Shown piece by piece: positions 1 through 12,100 of a DNA stretch of 64,000 nt. The DNA comes from Gymnogyps californianus (lineage: Eukaryota; Chordata; Aves; Accipitriformes; Cathartidae): assembly GCF_018139145.2 (NCBI RefSeq), contig NC_059473.1, forward strand, positions 63,532,707 through 63,596,706, in the 5' to 3' direction. The notes beneath the pieces are model-generated. The model was not told where the DNA came from, ran no database searches, and saw nothing but the letters and a program-made list of their open reading frames with translations. Both the position numbers and the translations under genes were made by a program. How positions within the stretch are numbered: position 1 is the stretch's first letter; every line of letters starts with the position of its first letter.

Positions 1-784
1 TATTTTTAGCATAAATGACTGTTATCTTACCATTGCATCACTTCAGCTTGAATGGAGCTTGAAGCCTATGTTGAATCTTGCAGTTAGATCCTGCATACTG
101 AGTTATTTTAGTTAATTGGTGCCAGGCCACTTGGAATACTAATTGAATTCCAGAAATTATTTGGAATGAAAATATTTTTACCTGTGCATAGAATACAGAA
201 GGAATAGAAATACAAGATGAAATAAATCACCTGTTAAATATGCAAATGGTCATTCCTACCATTTTGGCTCTACTAACCTATGCCAGTCATCAAACTTTCT
301 CTTGGACCACTGATTTAGCCAGTTGGAATTGATGAATTCATAAGCTTCTTGTAGTATAATTTCCTTGGTTCAGTTGTGGGCTAGCTAGCATGAGTGTTTG
401 CTGTCTGCTGTGATTCAAGAAATCTAGGTGATGGGTTAGTTTGTAGTCTATTTTCTCAAGTAAAATGTTTGACTGTCTTCCTATTCTTTTGGTCCTTGTT
501 CTTACTGAAAAATATGATGCTATGCAAGACGCTTAAAATGTATAACCTCATTTATAGCTATGGTGCTAGCTCGGTTTCAAAAACTGCTACTGGAACAATA
601 ATTTTTTTCTAAACATGGAGTTCAGTGCTGTGCTAGCTTGATGAATGTCCATGTATAAATACTTCAGAATCAAATTCAACACTTGCAGTGCTCCAATTTT
701 TTTATCTTGAAATTCCTTGTACCAGCTACGATGCTGGCCATTCCCATTTGTGGGTAATACATCTAGTTGTGGATTTCATCTATA

Positions 785-985
785 GGTCATAAAGCACTTT
801 ATAGAGGGAACAAATAGCGAGCTCATCATTTTAAGGATAGTGAAACCAGAAGGATAGAGAGTAAGGTGACTTGCCTGAGGTTTGGCAGTAGACTGTAGCT
901 AGAGCTGAGGAGAGAACTCAGGTTTCCTAAGTTTGTGAGCTGCTGGCTAGACCAGATGTGCTGCTGCTGTGATCATTGGTGATTT
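785..985 (-). repeat. MIR-like ancient SINE remnant
   Basis: The order of blocks follows the reverse complement of MIR: GTAAGGTGACTTGCCTGAGG, a GGCAGTAGAC-like block, then AGAGCTGAGGAGAGAACTCAGGTTTCC. In mammals the same region reads roughly 'aagtgacttgcccaaggtcacacag ... gagctgggattcgaacccagg'. Highly diverged; recognised from memory of the consensus. Confidence 0.45.
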
Positions 986-3889
986 AGATATGACTCATTT
1001 CTGTTAAGAAGACAAGAACATCTATGATCCTTAACATCAAATCAGAAGAAAAGTTTTAAAAACTCTTACACAGTGGTTGGATATTAGATTCTACTGCAGT
1101 AACTCTAAATCAGTGCTGTAGCAAAATAAAAGCAGCTTTTGGTACTGGAATCATATGCAAAGGTAGTTTGCCTTTGGAAGTAAAGTTTGAGCATTTGTGT
1201 ACTCGTATAGAGAGTGACAAGCAACAGTAAGTCAAGCCTATTCTCTTTGCTGTAAAACGGAATTGAATGAGAACGAAATCATAGCTATTGCAGGCCACTT
1301 GGAGTTACCATTGACAAAGCCAAATGCGGACCTGCTTATCAGACCTGTTTAATCTGTTCTGCAGCAATTAGCAGCCATCATGTCAAGTGTTAAGAATGTA
1401 ACTCAGATGAGTCATATCCGTTTTCTGTTGTGGGGTGCAGTAGTGCAGTTACTTGTGAGGCTGGGCAGTTGGTGCTGCCTTAGTGGCAGGTGGTGTGAGC
1501 AGTAGTAATTTTAGGTATATAGTATTTTCTGTATTGGTTTGCAAATTAATAGTTGCTTCTCAGGAAATTTGAGTATGAAAATCCAGGAACTTAAATACTA
1601 GGTAACTTCTTATGTGCACACACGCAGTTATTTTGGTAGAGCAACTAGTGTAAAGTTTTGTCCTCCTCGATAAGAATATGGCATGTATCTCCTTCTCTCC
1701 GCTTTACTAGTAACTCTCACTCTTACTCTGACAGGCTTGAAACATGAAGGGTAGCTATGTGATCTGTGGATCCGTGCTCTGATTGGCTAAAGCAAAGAGT
1801 CGTATCTCCAATTCTGAAATGAATTTCAAACTTGATCTATGTAAAAGGGAGATGAACTTAAGCTGAATAAAGCAGCCTGGATGAATCTGTGTCTGTCTGA
1901 ACTTAAAGATGTTCTGGTTCTAATAAAGCTGCTATGCCACCCATTCCAAACATCCAGTGATCATGCACTGTGTGCCTAAAGAGGGTGGATCAGAAACACA
2001 ACTTGCAGGAAAAACTAGTATACTTCAGCTTTGAGTGTGTCTTCTAAATTAATTTAAATTTTGTAAGCCTAACATTCTCAAAATTTCAGGTCTTCCAGTT
2101 TTTCCTAGATGAGGGCTACATTGTATTTTATTTTATCCAAAGCTTTTGTAATTATTGTCCTTGGGAACCAGTGAGAGATGAGGTTTACAAAAGGACAGCC
2201 GTTCCAAACTTTCTTGTAGCTGGCAATAATACTTGCACTGTAATCAAACTTGCACACCTGCAACTGTATACAAGGCTGCAACTTTGCTTCTTTCTGCTGG
2301 AGATAAAACTCCTTGTCCTTATTAGTGTCTAACAAGGCCCTTTACATTTTTAAAAGGATTTGAGGCTTTTGTGTCACAGGGCAAGATTACTTAAGTCCAC
2401 ACTGCAGAGCGCTTTCCAAAGCAAGACACTGATTCCAGCTAGGTCTTTTGTGAATTGTTGGATAGAAGTAAGTAATAGTGTCATGTGCCGCGTTAGTGAC
2501 ATATGTCAGATTCTGATGGAGGGTTGGTTTTTTAATTTTTGAATACTCCAAACTATCATCTCAACTTTAAATTTGAGAATTTATTTTCTGTGTGAAGTAG
2601 ATACTTTTATGTAGTGTTTTTGGTGGAGCCCAGGGGATCTTTCAAATTAAGTTTAATCAGGTCTGCAGTGTTTACTCTGCACTTTCCCTGTGTTGACTGA
2701 AGTAAATTGATTTCTGTGGCTGAGTGCTGCAGGTGGCACAAAGAATTCAGATTTTTCCCTGCTAAATTGCAAGGAGGGCTGCATGCAAAACTCGTGCTTA
2801 GGACTTATGGATCAATAAGGTCTGACCAAACCCAGGGAGGATTGTCCTACCTGCTTTCAAATCATGTTTGACTTGTGAAGCCTTAGTACTAGTGTTAAGT
2901 GGAAAACACACCTTAACTGTAATTCTGTAGCTTGCTTTTGTTGATGAAAGTAAGTGGTGGTGCTTTTTTTCTTTAAATTTTTATTTTTTCTTTTTAAAAG
3001 GAAGAGCTGGAAATGGATAAGGCGTATGAGGTATAGGGGCAGAGACTGGTATATCTTTCTGTTTTTCAAGGATTTCTTTGAATTGGGACATAGGTTTTAT
3101 AAGTTGCAGATGAGTAGGAAAAATTAGAAATCATCTTTTGAATTTAAACAATGAATATTTAGGACATTGCACATAGACAATAAATCATAATAAATTCACA
3201 TACTAGAGATGGTGGATTTATTGTTGTGCCTGTAGGGAAAGAACATGCTTTGCTACCTGGAAACCTATGAGATGAAGCAATTGATAAGCTAGTGTTCATA
3301 TAGGTTTATTTTGAGAGATATTGGTCAGTGTGGTTATTAGACTGATTTTAAAAGCAAATGAATAGACAGAGACACAAAAGGACTACATGCTGCTGGGCAT
3401 GCTTATTTTCTAATCCATTAGGATGCCTAACAGAGGTTAGAGCTATTGTGAATAAATTTCTGAAACCCTCATGGGAGTAATAAATAAATAAAAATGTCAG
3501 GAGTTACTAGGAAAGAAATAGAGGAAAAACTAGAAAAGCCACTTGCTGTATAAATCTGTGATGTGTCATATCTTTATTATTGCATACATCTCTGCTCATC
3601 TCTTTTCAAAAATTGAATTTGTAACTTAGTGGAAGACACAGACAAGGGAAAAAAGGATTATCAGAAGCATTCATGGAATTGTTTCCATGCAGATGGAGAC
3701 TGAATAGATACGGTCTCTTCAGAAGGAAAACAAAGGGAAAGGTGACATAATTTAAAATCAGGAATGGGAAGGAAAGAATGATTAAGGAACAATTACTCAT
3801 TTTTAATTTTTGGCCGCCTAGCTATTATCTGCAAGCGACTTTAGAAGAAGCTAAAGGAAGTGCTTTTCCTTACAAGGAGGTAGTTAAAT

Positions 3890-4135
3890 AGTCTTCAAAA
3901 GGACTAAAATTCATGAGGGATGGGTTTGCTGAGACCTATTATGCGTGGTGGACGCATGAAATGACTCAGGAGCTCTTCAAGGTGTTGAATTTCCAGAAGC
4001 TTTAAGGATCTACCAGGTGGCTCTGCAGTTGCTCTGTTTCTTTTCTTTTCCCTAGTAACTGCTGTTGGCAGTGGTAGAGATAAGATACTGGACTAGATGG
4101 ACTTTTTGGTCTGACTTAATGCTGCTGCCCTTAAG
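3890..4135 (+). mobile_element. Ancient CR1 LINE 3'-end fragment
   Basis: AGATAAGATACTGGACTAGATGGAC followed by TTTTGGTCTGACTTAATG matches the 3' end typical of old reptile-type CR1 (GGATACTGGGCTAGATGGACC...GGTCTGACCCAGTATG). Upstream sequence from about 3,890 also resembles that family's 3' UTR. Strongly diverged. Confidence 0.58.
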
Positions 4136-5856
4136 ACCAAACTCATGCAGTTCATTGACAGATGATGTAAATTTTCTAACTAATTTGCTAGACAAATGAA
4201 ACTATAAATGTTTTCCAGAAGTAGATGCAAATGATGATGATGAACAAGGCTGACCTATTTAATGCCAGGTAGGGGCAGATCGTCAGCTAATATAGCCTGA
4301 TTCACAGAAGCACACTGGTTTACACTGGGTGAGGATCTGCCATCAGTCTGGCATCTGAAATAGCAGGAAGACTGTCCTGTGTAGTGGCAGGTTGGCTTTG
4401 GGATGTGCTTTATGTGCACTGTTGTGCGGCCACCTGGATGGCCTCCTTAGCTTCATCACAGCAGAGCTCTGGGAGCTCTCCTGTCAGGATGCCTTTCTCT
4501 GGCAGTAGCTCTGCATCTTTAATTTGTGGGTCACCTTCAAAGTGAAGCCAGGGAATTCAGTGTTTAAGCTCATGATTTTTGAAGCATGAATTCTAGCAAC
4601 CTGGAATTGAGACCTGTAGAGCAGAATCAGGGGGAGGGGGACTAGGATCCAGTGATGAGTGTATCCGAGAGGACCTCCCTAGGGTGTGCTGAGACCTCAT
4701 AGGTACTTGAGGCAACCTGGGTTCTGGTGAAATGAAGCTCATCTTAGCTTGATTTCCTCTTGGTGACTCGGCTCTGTAATGGTGGGGATATCCCTAGGGA
4801 TGCTTTAGCACACACTTTTCACAGTCCAGTTTCTCACAACTACGTTTTTCTCTTTGTGGTTAAAGTGGTGCCTGTAGATATGTTGGAGGTGGATAAAAGC
4901 AGTGAAAAAGATTTCTGTTGATGTAGCTGTTGTTAGTAAAGGGTACAAACTAATCATGGCTCTTTGAATGGCAATCAATCTCGGGATATTTTGCCCCAGG
5001 ACAATTTTCTGCCAGTGGGAAATGGGTTGTTTGGTTTTAAAAGTTCTTGTCAATAACTTAATGCCTTTGCCCTTCAGTAACTACCTTTGACTTAAGTGGA
5101 AGAAAGTTTGGTTAATATAGTACTTCTGAAGGCAACATCCTTCATTACACCTCCTAGAGTGTAACTGTTCTGTAACTCAAACACATGAGGAAGGTTTTGT
5201 AGAAGGTGCCTCTAGGAACTTCTTTTGGTTGGGATGTGTGTGTGGGGGGGTATTATGCAACACTTAATTTGTGCAAAAACACTGAAAGTACATCAGAGAC
5301 ATCTAGAATGTGCTGGAGTAAAAGGAGCACTTTCCATGGGACATCTTGTTTTACTCTTGTGCAATTTGCTTTCTGTGCTGAAACAAATTACAGTGTGGTT
5401 GAGCATGGTCTGAGCAGATTTTCCATTTTGTCTTTTCATTTCACAGAAATTTGAAAGGAGGGTTCTCTACCCGTTTTCATCCATCCGATCCAGATAAGAG
5501 GGTTTTCTTGTAAAGAGTAAATAAAATGAGGTCTCAGGTTGCTGGAGGTGTTGGTCTGCTTCTTTATTGTAGATATTAATTTCTATATTTCATGAAAGCT
5601 CCTCTGATATATAATCAAAATGTACTAGATCAGACCTGTGTACACAGACTGTTTGGAATACCTGCAGTGTAGATATTGGCATAAAAGCTTTCCTATTTTA
5701 TTTGATTTAAACATCATTAAATTGTTATGAATGCATTTTAAACACGAAGAAAACTGAGCAAGTTAGCGTCCTAATCATGTGAAGTCAGAAGCAGCAGTTC
5801 AGTATGGTTTTTGTTAAATGAGAATAGCGTGGCTTGCAAATACAAAAAGGGCAATG

Positions 5857-5935
5857 CAAATCATAGAAGAACGTAGGGTTGGCAGGGAGTCTGTGGAGTC
5901 GCTAATCCACCTTGAACTCCAGGAATGGATCAGGT
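5857..5935 (-). mobile_element. Degenerate CR1 3' end
   Basis: AATCATAGAAGAACGTAGGGTTGGCAGGGAG followed by GGAGTCGCTAATCCACCTTG resembles the reversed CR1 3' end (TCATAGAATCATAGGGTTGGAAGGGACC...). Short and diverged. Confidence 0.5.
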
Positions 5936-7839
5936 ATTGATGCCCCCACGCCACCATGAGGAATCCAATCTGTTACTGGAAATTTCCAGTAGCAAGGAGT
6001 CTTCAACCTCCCATAAACCTTGCGTGGACACAGTTGCCTTTAAATATAGACTGTTTTTCCCCAAAATCTATTCTAAATCTCCTTTACTTTGGAAGCAAAT
6101 GTATTCTAAGAGATATTTAAAAAAAAACCTACGATGTTGTTCTGTGTTTTTAATTTAAAGTAAATATTTAGTCCTATTGTTCTTTTACTGTTCACAAACA
6201 CAGGGAAATTTAATTGCTTTTCTGCTTGGCAGCAACTTTTTATGCAGTGAGGAGTTACCATATGACATGTCGAGCAATAAGGGTTTTTTTTTTTCCATAG
6301 ATGAAACAACTCTGCAGTCATTCCTCCTTAATCATGTGTCTTTAAATCTCCTCTCACTCTCATGTTTTGTTCCTTTCTTCCATATACTTTGCCAGTTTGA
6401 CTTTCTTCCTTCAGTTATGCCCCAGATTGTGCACAGTATTTCATCTGATGCCTCGTGAGTGCCAGGTAGAGGAGGATAATGACGTCTTGTGTTTTTCATA
6501 TGAAACTCCCCTTCACACAGTACAGAATGTGGGTTTTTTTGCAGTAGCCTGCAGTGCTGGCTCATTCATTCTGTGACTGCTAGTACGTGCAAAATATATA
6601 TTTTTTTTCTTCTTCTTCTTTCCTGTATGTTGCCTAGACAATTTTACGTTTTATTTCAGCACTCCTAAGCTTAGGGGATAACAAATACTCACGTTTACTG
6701 CATGTTGTCAGTCTCACTTCAGAACAAGTTCCCCTCCTGTTCTTCAGGGTGCTTCCCAAATGAATGCCATAGACAAATTCTAGCCATATTAGCATACAAG
6801 TCAGGAATGCAAGTATGACTTTGCACAGTTTCTTGTGATGTTGCGCTGCAGTTTGATAGTGAATCATGGGTAAATACTCTCATCCTAGAAAGAAAAATGG
6901 TGTGGTTTTTACAGAACTTGGAGTTTATCTTAAAACGTTCAAGAGCAAACTGCAAAAAGTCAGCAGTTTAAGTTCCCGAGTCCTGGATCCAGCCTGAAGT
7001 TTAAGCAACACAGCATATTGCCAGCTTAATAGTTATAATCAGATACTTTAGATGAGACTTCTCATATCAGTTTTTTAACAGAATATGAATTATTATGATT
7101 GCTTTGCAGTAGAGCTACTAAGAATGTACTGCTTTCTGGATCAAGCCTAATGAATAAAGATTTGTGCGCTTTTTAAGAGATGATGGTGTTTTCTATCAGA
7201 AAACATGGCACGTGAAACTCCTAAGCCCTTGGGCATTTAGTTTTCTCGGTGTCTTTCTGTTCCTGGGAAAACATTGGACATAGCAGTGAAAATGCTACAA
7301 TGTAGGGATTTTTGTGGAGAGGGTGGTGAGAACCAGGGATGGTAGGTGTATTTTGTACCTTTCGTTGTGATGAGACTTGGGGCCTAAAATTCTCAAATAA
7401 TGTATTATTTACGAGAGATATTTTCTTCTTAGGATAGAAATATTTTCTTGACTGAGTGAAGACATTTAAGAAATGTGTTTGTTTACATCTCTTAGAATCT
7501 TCTGCTTCCAAATTTTCAGAAGCCTGGGAAGATCCCCATTTTGTACAGGCATTCCAGCTGCTGTTCATCATATTCTTGAAATACGATGTATTTATTTTTC
7601 AGTCTGTGCTCACTGCTCATGAATCTTCTATGTTTAAACCATTTTTGGTATCACTGGTTTGGGAAATGTTAACTCTCATGACTTGAAAATAATGTTGTAA
7701 GAAATAATTCTACGTCTTCGGATTTGAAACACTTCTGGAGTTTTTTCAACAGCTTAATGGGCATGGCTCTGGCCTTCTTCAGAAGGGTCTACACACTCTG
7801 CCTCAGTCTGTCTTAGCCTTTTAGTTTGGCTTGGTGCAG

Positions 7840-9190
7840 ATCACATTTCTGCTAGAACCTGTGTAAAAATGAGGAAGCTTCTTAACAAGAAATTGAAAGG
7901 AGTAACTAAAAAGAGGAAAAGCTTTCAGATAGCATGAAGACATCTTAAGGAAAATTGCTTCCAGAAAATGCATGCTACTTATTAAAAGAAATTTTAAAGT
8001 AACCCACAGAAGGTGGAATTGCCAAGAGGATGAAGGAATGGAATGATGCCCTTTTAAAGGAGAACTCTTGTTCAGATGAGGAAACAAGTTAAAAAAAAAA
8101 AACCTATGGCAAAATAAATGTAAGCCTTAGTAAGACAGTTTCCAAAAGAGTTTGAGCAATACTTGCTGAAGACAGACTACAAAAAAAAAAAATTCTCAAA
8201 TGCTTCACCAACAGGGATCCTGTGCAGTGAAGATAGAAAAGGAGGACTTGAGGAAGATGCGGCTTTCCTGCTGTGATCTTAAGAAAGACTTTCTTTAAAG
8301 GGATAATTTAAATTGCCAGGAGAAGAGGTTTTAAAATAAGCTGATAAAATGAACAGTAACAACTCATAGGAACTATACGATGATGACTCAAAAGTTCTGA
8401 AGGAGCTCTGACTGAAACAAGCTGAGCTCTTAATTATGCTGCGTGACTTCCGACTTTAGTTGATGTTGGCAGCATAGGAAAGGGAGATGATAATGTAATA
8501 CCAGTAGGACAAATGGGCTGAAAATATGAATAAAGAATACATTGCATAGACACATGGATAAAATCTGGCAGTAGGGAAGAGTTGACATGGCTTTTTTGTA
8601 GAGGGAAATCACACTTTTTTGTGAGCCTGTACTTAAGGGTGATCTATTTAAGACAGTATATTGGGATGTCAAAAAGCTTTTGGCAGGGTACCTTATCGAA
8701 GACTCTTTAAGAGACAAAATGACTGGAGATGACATCTTTACTCCCTTCAGAGGAATGGGTTCTTAAAGGAATGGAACAGAAGATCAGTTTTGCAACGAAG
8801 CAAGGTTGCCAATAGAAAAATGTGCTGGTGAAAGGATTGCTCTGTACTTTCTTTTTGAATTGGGCTTTTCAGAGGATTCATGGCTGATCTGGAAACTTCC
8901 TGCTGGTGAACAGCGTGATGGCAACGTTTGCTGATGTGCAGGCTAGTCAAAACTATAAAGAATTTGCTGTAAGGAATTGCAGAAAGTCTTATGGTACGAG
9001 GCAAATAGGCAGGTAAAAGACAGCTGAAGTTCGGTGATAGTTGAATGCAAGGTAACATATATGAAGAAAAGCAGCTCTAATTATTCACACAATATTAAGT
9101 GCTAAATTAGTTGTTGCTATTCAGCTTTCTAGGTAGCTCAAGAGTTTTCTGAAAATGTCTCTGGATTGCTGACTGAGAGAGGTCAGTCTT
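7840..9190 (+). mobile_element. Ancient degenerate CR1 LINE body (reverse-transcriptase region)
   Basis: Nucleotide blocks follow the order of CR1 ORF2. They are GAGTTTGAGCAATACTTGCTG and GCTTCACCAACAGGGATCCTG (linker); AAAAGTTCTGAAGGAGCTCTG with GCTGAGCTCTTAATTATG; GGGAAGAGTTGACATGGCTTTT with GGGAAATCAC; AAGGGTGATCTATTTAAGACAGT and GGGATGTCAAAAAGCTTTTGGCAGGGTACC (the DFQKAFDKVP motif region); GGCAACGTTTGCTGATG (the FADD region); and CTAAATTAGTTGTTGC to about 9,190. The copy has many stops and internal deletions. It resembles CR1 shared with turtles and crocodilians, hence a very old insertion. Exact ends are uncertain. Confidence 0.78.
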
Positions 9191-12100
9191 TATTTGCCCC
9201 ATTCTTACAATCTCTGCAACACTGACTGCCGGCCTCTGGCAGAGAGGAGATATTGAGCTGAACACAGCTTTGATCTGATCCCTCTAGCTGCTGCGATGAA
9301 ACCCGAAGTTGGTTTTTGAAGCTTGGCAATGGATCTGCATAGACATTCTTGTCACAGTGAGCTGCTCAAAGAAGCCAAATATATAACCATGTTATAAGTG
9401 AAAATAGTCAGATTTTATTAGAATAAAAATTAGAATACTTCTCTCCTTAGATGGAGAAAACTTCAGGTCACTAAGGCAGAAATGAACAGAATAGACAGAA
9501 ATAAAAAGAACTTTCCTCCTGCCCATCCTGTCCTTGAGGTGGATTGTTGTTTCCTGCCTTGGTTTTAATGAACTCTGCACCTTTGGAGCTGTAGCAAACT
9601 CTCTACAGTTCCTTTAGACTTTAGGAGATCTTTCCATTGCCTCTGAGACCTGGCTGTTTGCTTTTCATAGGACTCCCCTTTCTTCTCTGAGCTCTTCTGT
9701 TGGCACACCTCTGGTCCCACAAGTACTTTCTTCTTGGGTAGTCTCAGTCACTTCTCCAGAGAATGAATAATCACTTCTTCATCTCATGTCTTAAAGGCAT
9801 GTAACTTGAAAACATAAACCAAAATAATCACAGATACCGTCACATCTCTTATTTATTTGTTTGGGGGTTTTTGTCTGCTTAAGATCTTGTCCAGGCCAAA
9901 GGAGTGCTTGGTCTTCATTGAAAAAATTTGCAGTGATGTAGATCCTCTGGACGAAACTTCTACATGTATAAGTACTGAGTAGCTACAGCTTGCCTTGTTT
10001 TCCGTGACTGTTTCTGCTGTTGTGTTTGTAGATTGTTTAAAAACACATTAACATTTGGTACAAGTCCTAACACTTACTAGCCCTGCAATGTGCTCAAGCC
10101 TTCAGCTGGCCTCATTAGTTACCTCTTTGAGCTCTGAGTATTTTTTCTGATGCAAAGTTTGGAGATGAGATAATATTTGGTATTTGGTGTTCTTGGCACT
10201 AGGAAGCCTGTTTTACTGGGATTGATACAGATGCAGTGAGCCTGAACATATTGAGGTTATTTTTAAATAAATGACTCTTTGTTTGCTTGTCATCTTTTAT
10301 TCTTGCCTAATCCTGAGTTCCTCCCACATGCATCAAGCTGAGAGTGGGGTTTTTTCAATTGTTGGGCATTGGAATCATGTGATAACATCACAGTCCTTTG
10401 TCTTGGGCCAAGAGAGAGTGGATTTTTTTGAATCTCAAGCTTTCTTCTTTCTTTTTTTTTCAGCAGAAAGCCTTTCTATATTGTTCTAGTTGTCTTCACA
10501 TCATTGATATAGTCGTTTAGATCTTGCCATGTAGTTTGCTGTGTTAATTCCTACACTCTCCCCTTTCATGTTTGTCATCTACATTTTTCCTCCCTCTCAT
10601 TCCTTTTGTAACATCTGTATGAACTTTCTTTGTGTTACCAGTTAGTTGCCAGCTTTGCTGTTTTATTTTGGTGAGTATCCTCTGCTTTGCTCCCATTAGC
10701 CTTGGATTACAGAAGGAAGAGGTTCTTTTCCCTTCATATCCTTGAAGCCTAGTGCAGTCAACAAGGCCAGGGTTTCACTCGGAGGCTCTCAGTCTAGAAT
10801 ACTGTTGTAAAAAAACCTAATCAGTTGTTTTTTCTCTCCTTGTCTGGATGGTTCTGCTTGGTGAAGTCTTGCACTTGCTTTTATGAGAATGATCTGAGCC
10901 AATTAGCTACAAAACTTGGCAGGAATTGATTCCCACAGGTTTTTCTAAGAAGCACCTCGATGTATTGTGGGAAAGAGTTCAAGTTTTGCTATGCTCCTGT
11001 GTGACAGCAGAGCAACCACCACCAATCAGTTGGACATTTGGGGATGTGCTCCAGAACATCGTGATTTGTGGGTTATGAACTTTCTTGTGATTTCTGGTTT
11101 AAATTTATACAGGGGCAGCTTATATTTGCTCTTGTGCCACACTGTCATCCTTTAGCTTTAGTTCTTCTTTCTTACCTTATCTATCGAGAAATCAGCAACT
11201 ATCAATCTTTTAAAAAGAGGAAAGGTTGCTTTTTAAGTGCTTAGCTAATTTATTTTTGTTATTGAGCAGATTCCCAGAGATCTAAATTGAGTCACAGAGT
11301 CTGTCAGTATGGGTATAGATGCTTAATTTGTATTTATAGTGAGGTGGATTGGGGTGTGTGTTTGTTTATTTTCTGTATTGTGCCTCAAGGAACTCTTCCT
11401 CCTGTGATGATGTTATATCTGGGCTTCCTAAACAAGTGGATGTTGCATCCATGTCTGTATGGAGGATAAAATTTCCTTACCCACTGGAACAGTATGTGAC
11501 TCAATCTTAAGCAGAAGTAGGGAGGTATTCAGTTGCATCCCTGCAGATATTGTGGTGTCTGGTGCCTCCTTTGTATAGGACCTAGTGATTGTGTGGGTGG
11601 AAAGTGAGATCATCTAACTGATCCAGGAGGCAACTGATACTGCGCACTCACCCCACCCCTCCAAGCCAACCGATAGACTTACTCAGTTGTCTCATTGGTT
11701 ATTAACCACACTAGATCTGATACAAACATGTGGGTGAAGGTCAGGACCACCCCTAACATTAACAGCTAGCTGTTCGAAGAGTTTATCTGAAGTGAAATCA
11801 TACCTTTTGCTTATGAGTCTAAGTGTAGAAGTTCACTTTGAAATTCAAGAGAAGTTCAACTCAGTTTAGCTATTCAGGGAGCAGTGGGCTTAGTACCAAT
11901 GTGAGGGCAACATGGTACTGTTGTATTTAAAGGTAACTTGTTGCTTTTTGGGTAAGTATTAGGTGCTCTAATTATTTTTATCTCTTTGTGCTACGCGGCA
12001 TCCAGAAAAGGAAGCCCACCAGACTGCTGGGCTTGTGTTGCATCTGCTGAGAATGTGTGCTCAGAAATTCCCCTTTGACTAGACTGCAGGACTGGCTCTG

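Noticed and set aside
7221..7571. 116-codon minus-strand ORF
   Set aside because: No similarity to a known family; low-complexity AT-rich intron sequence.
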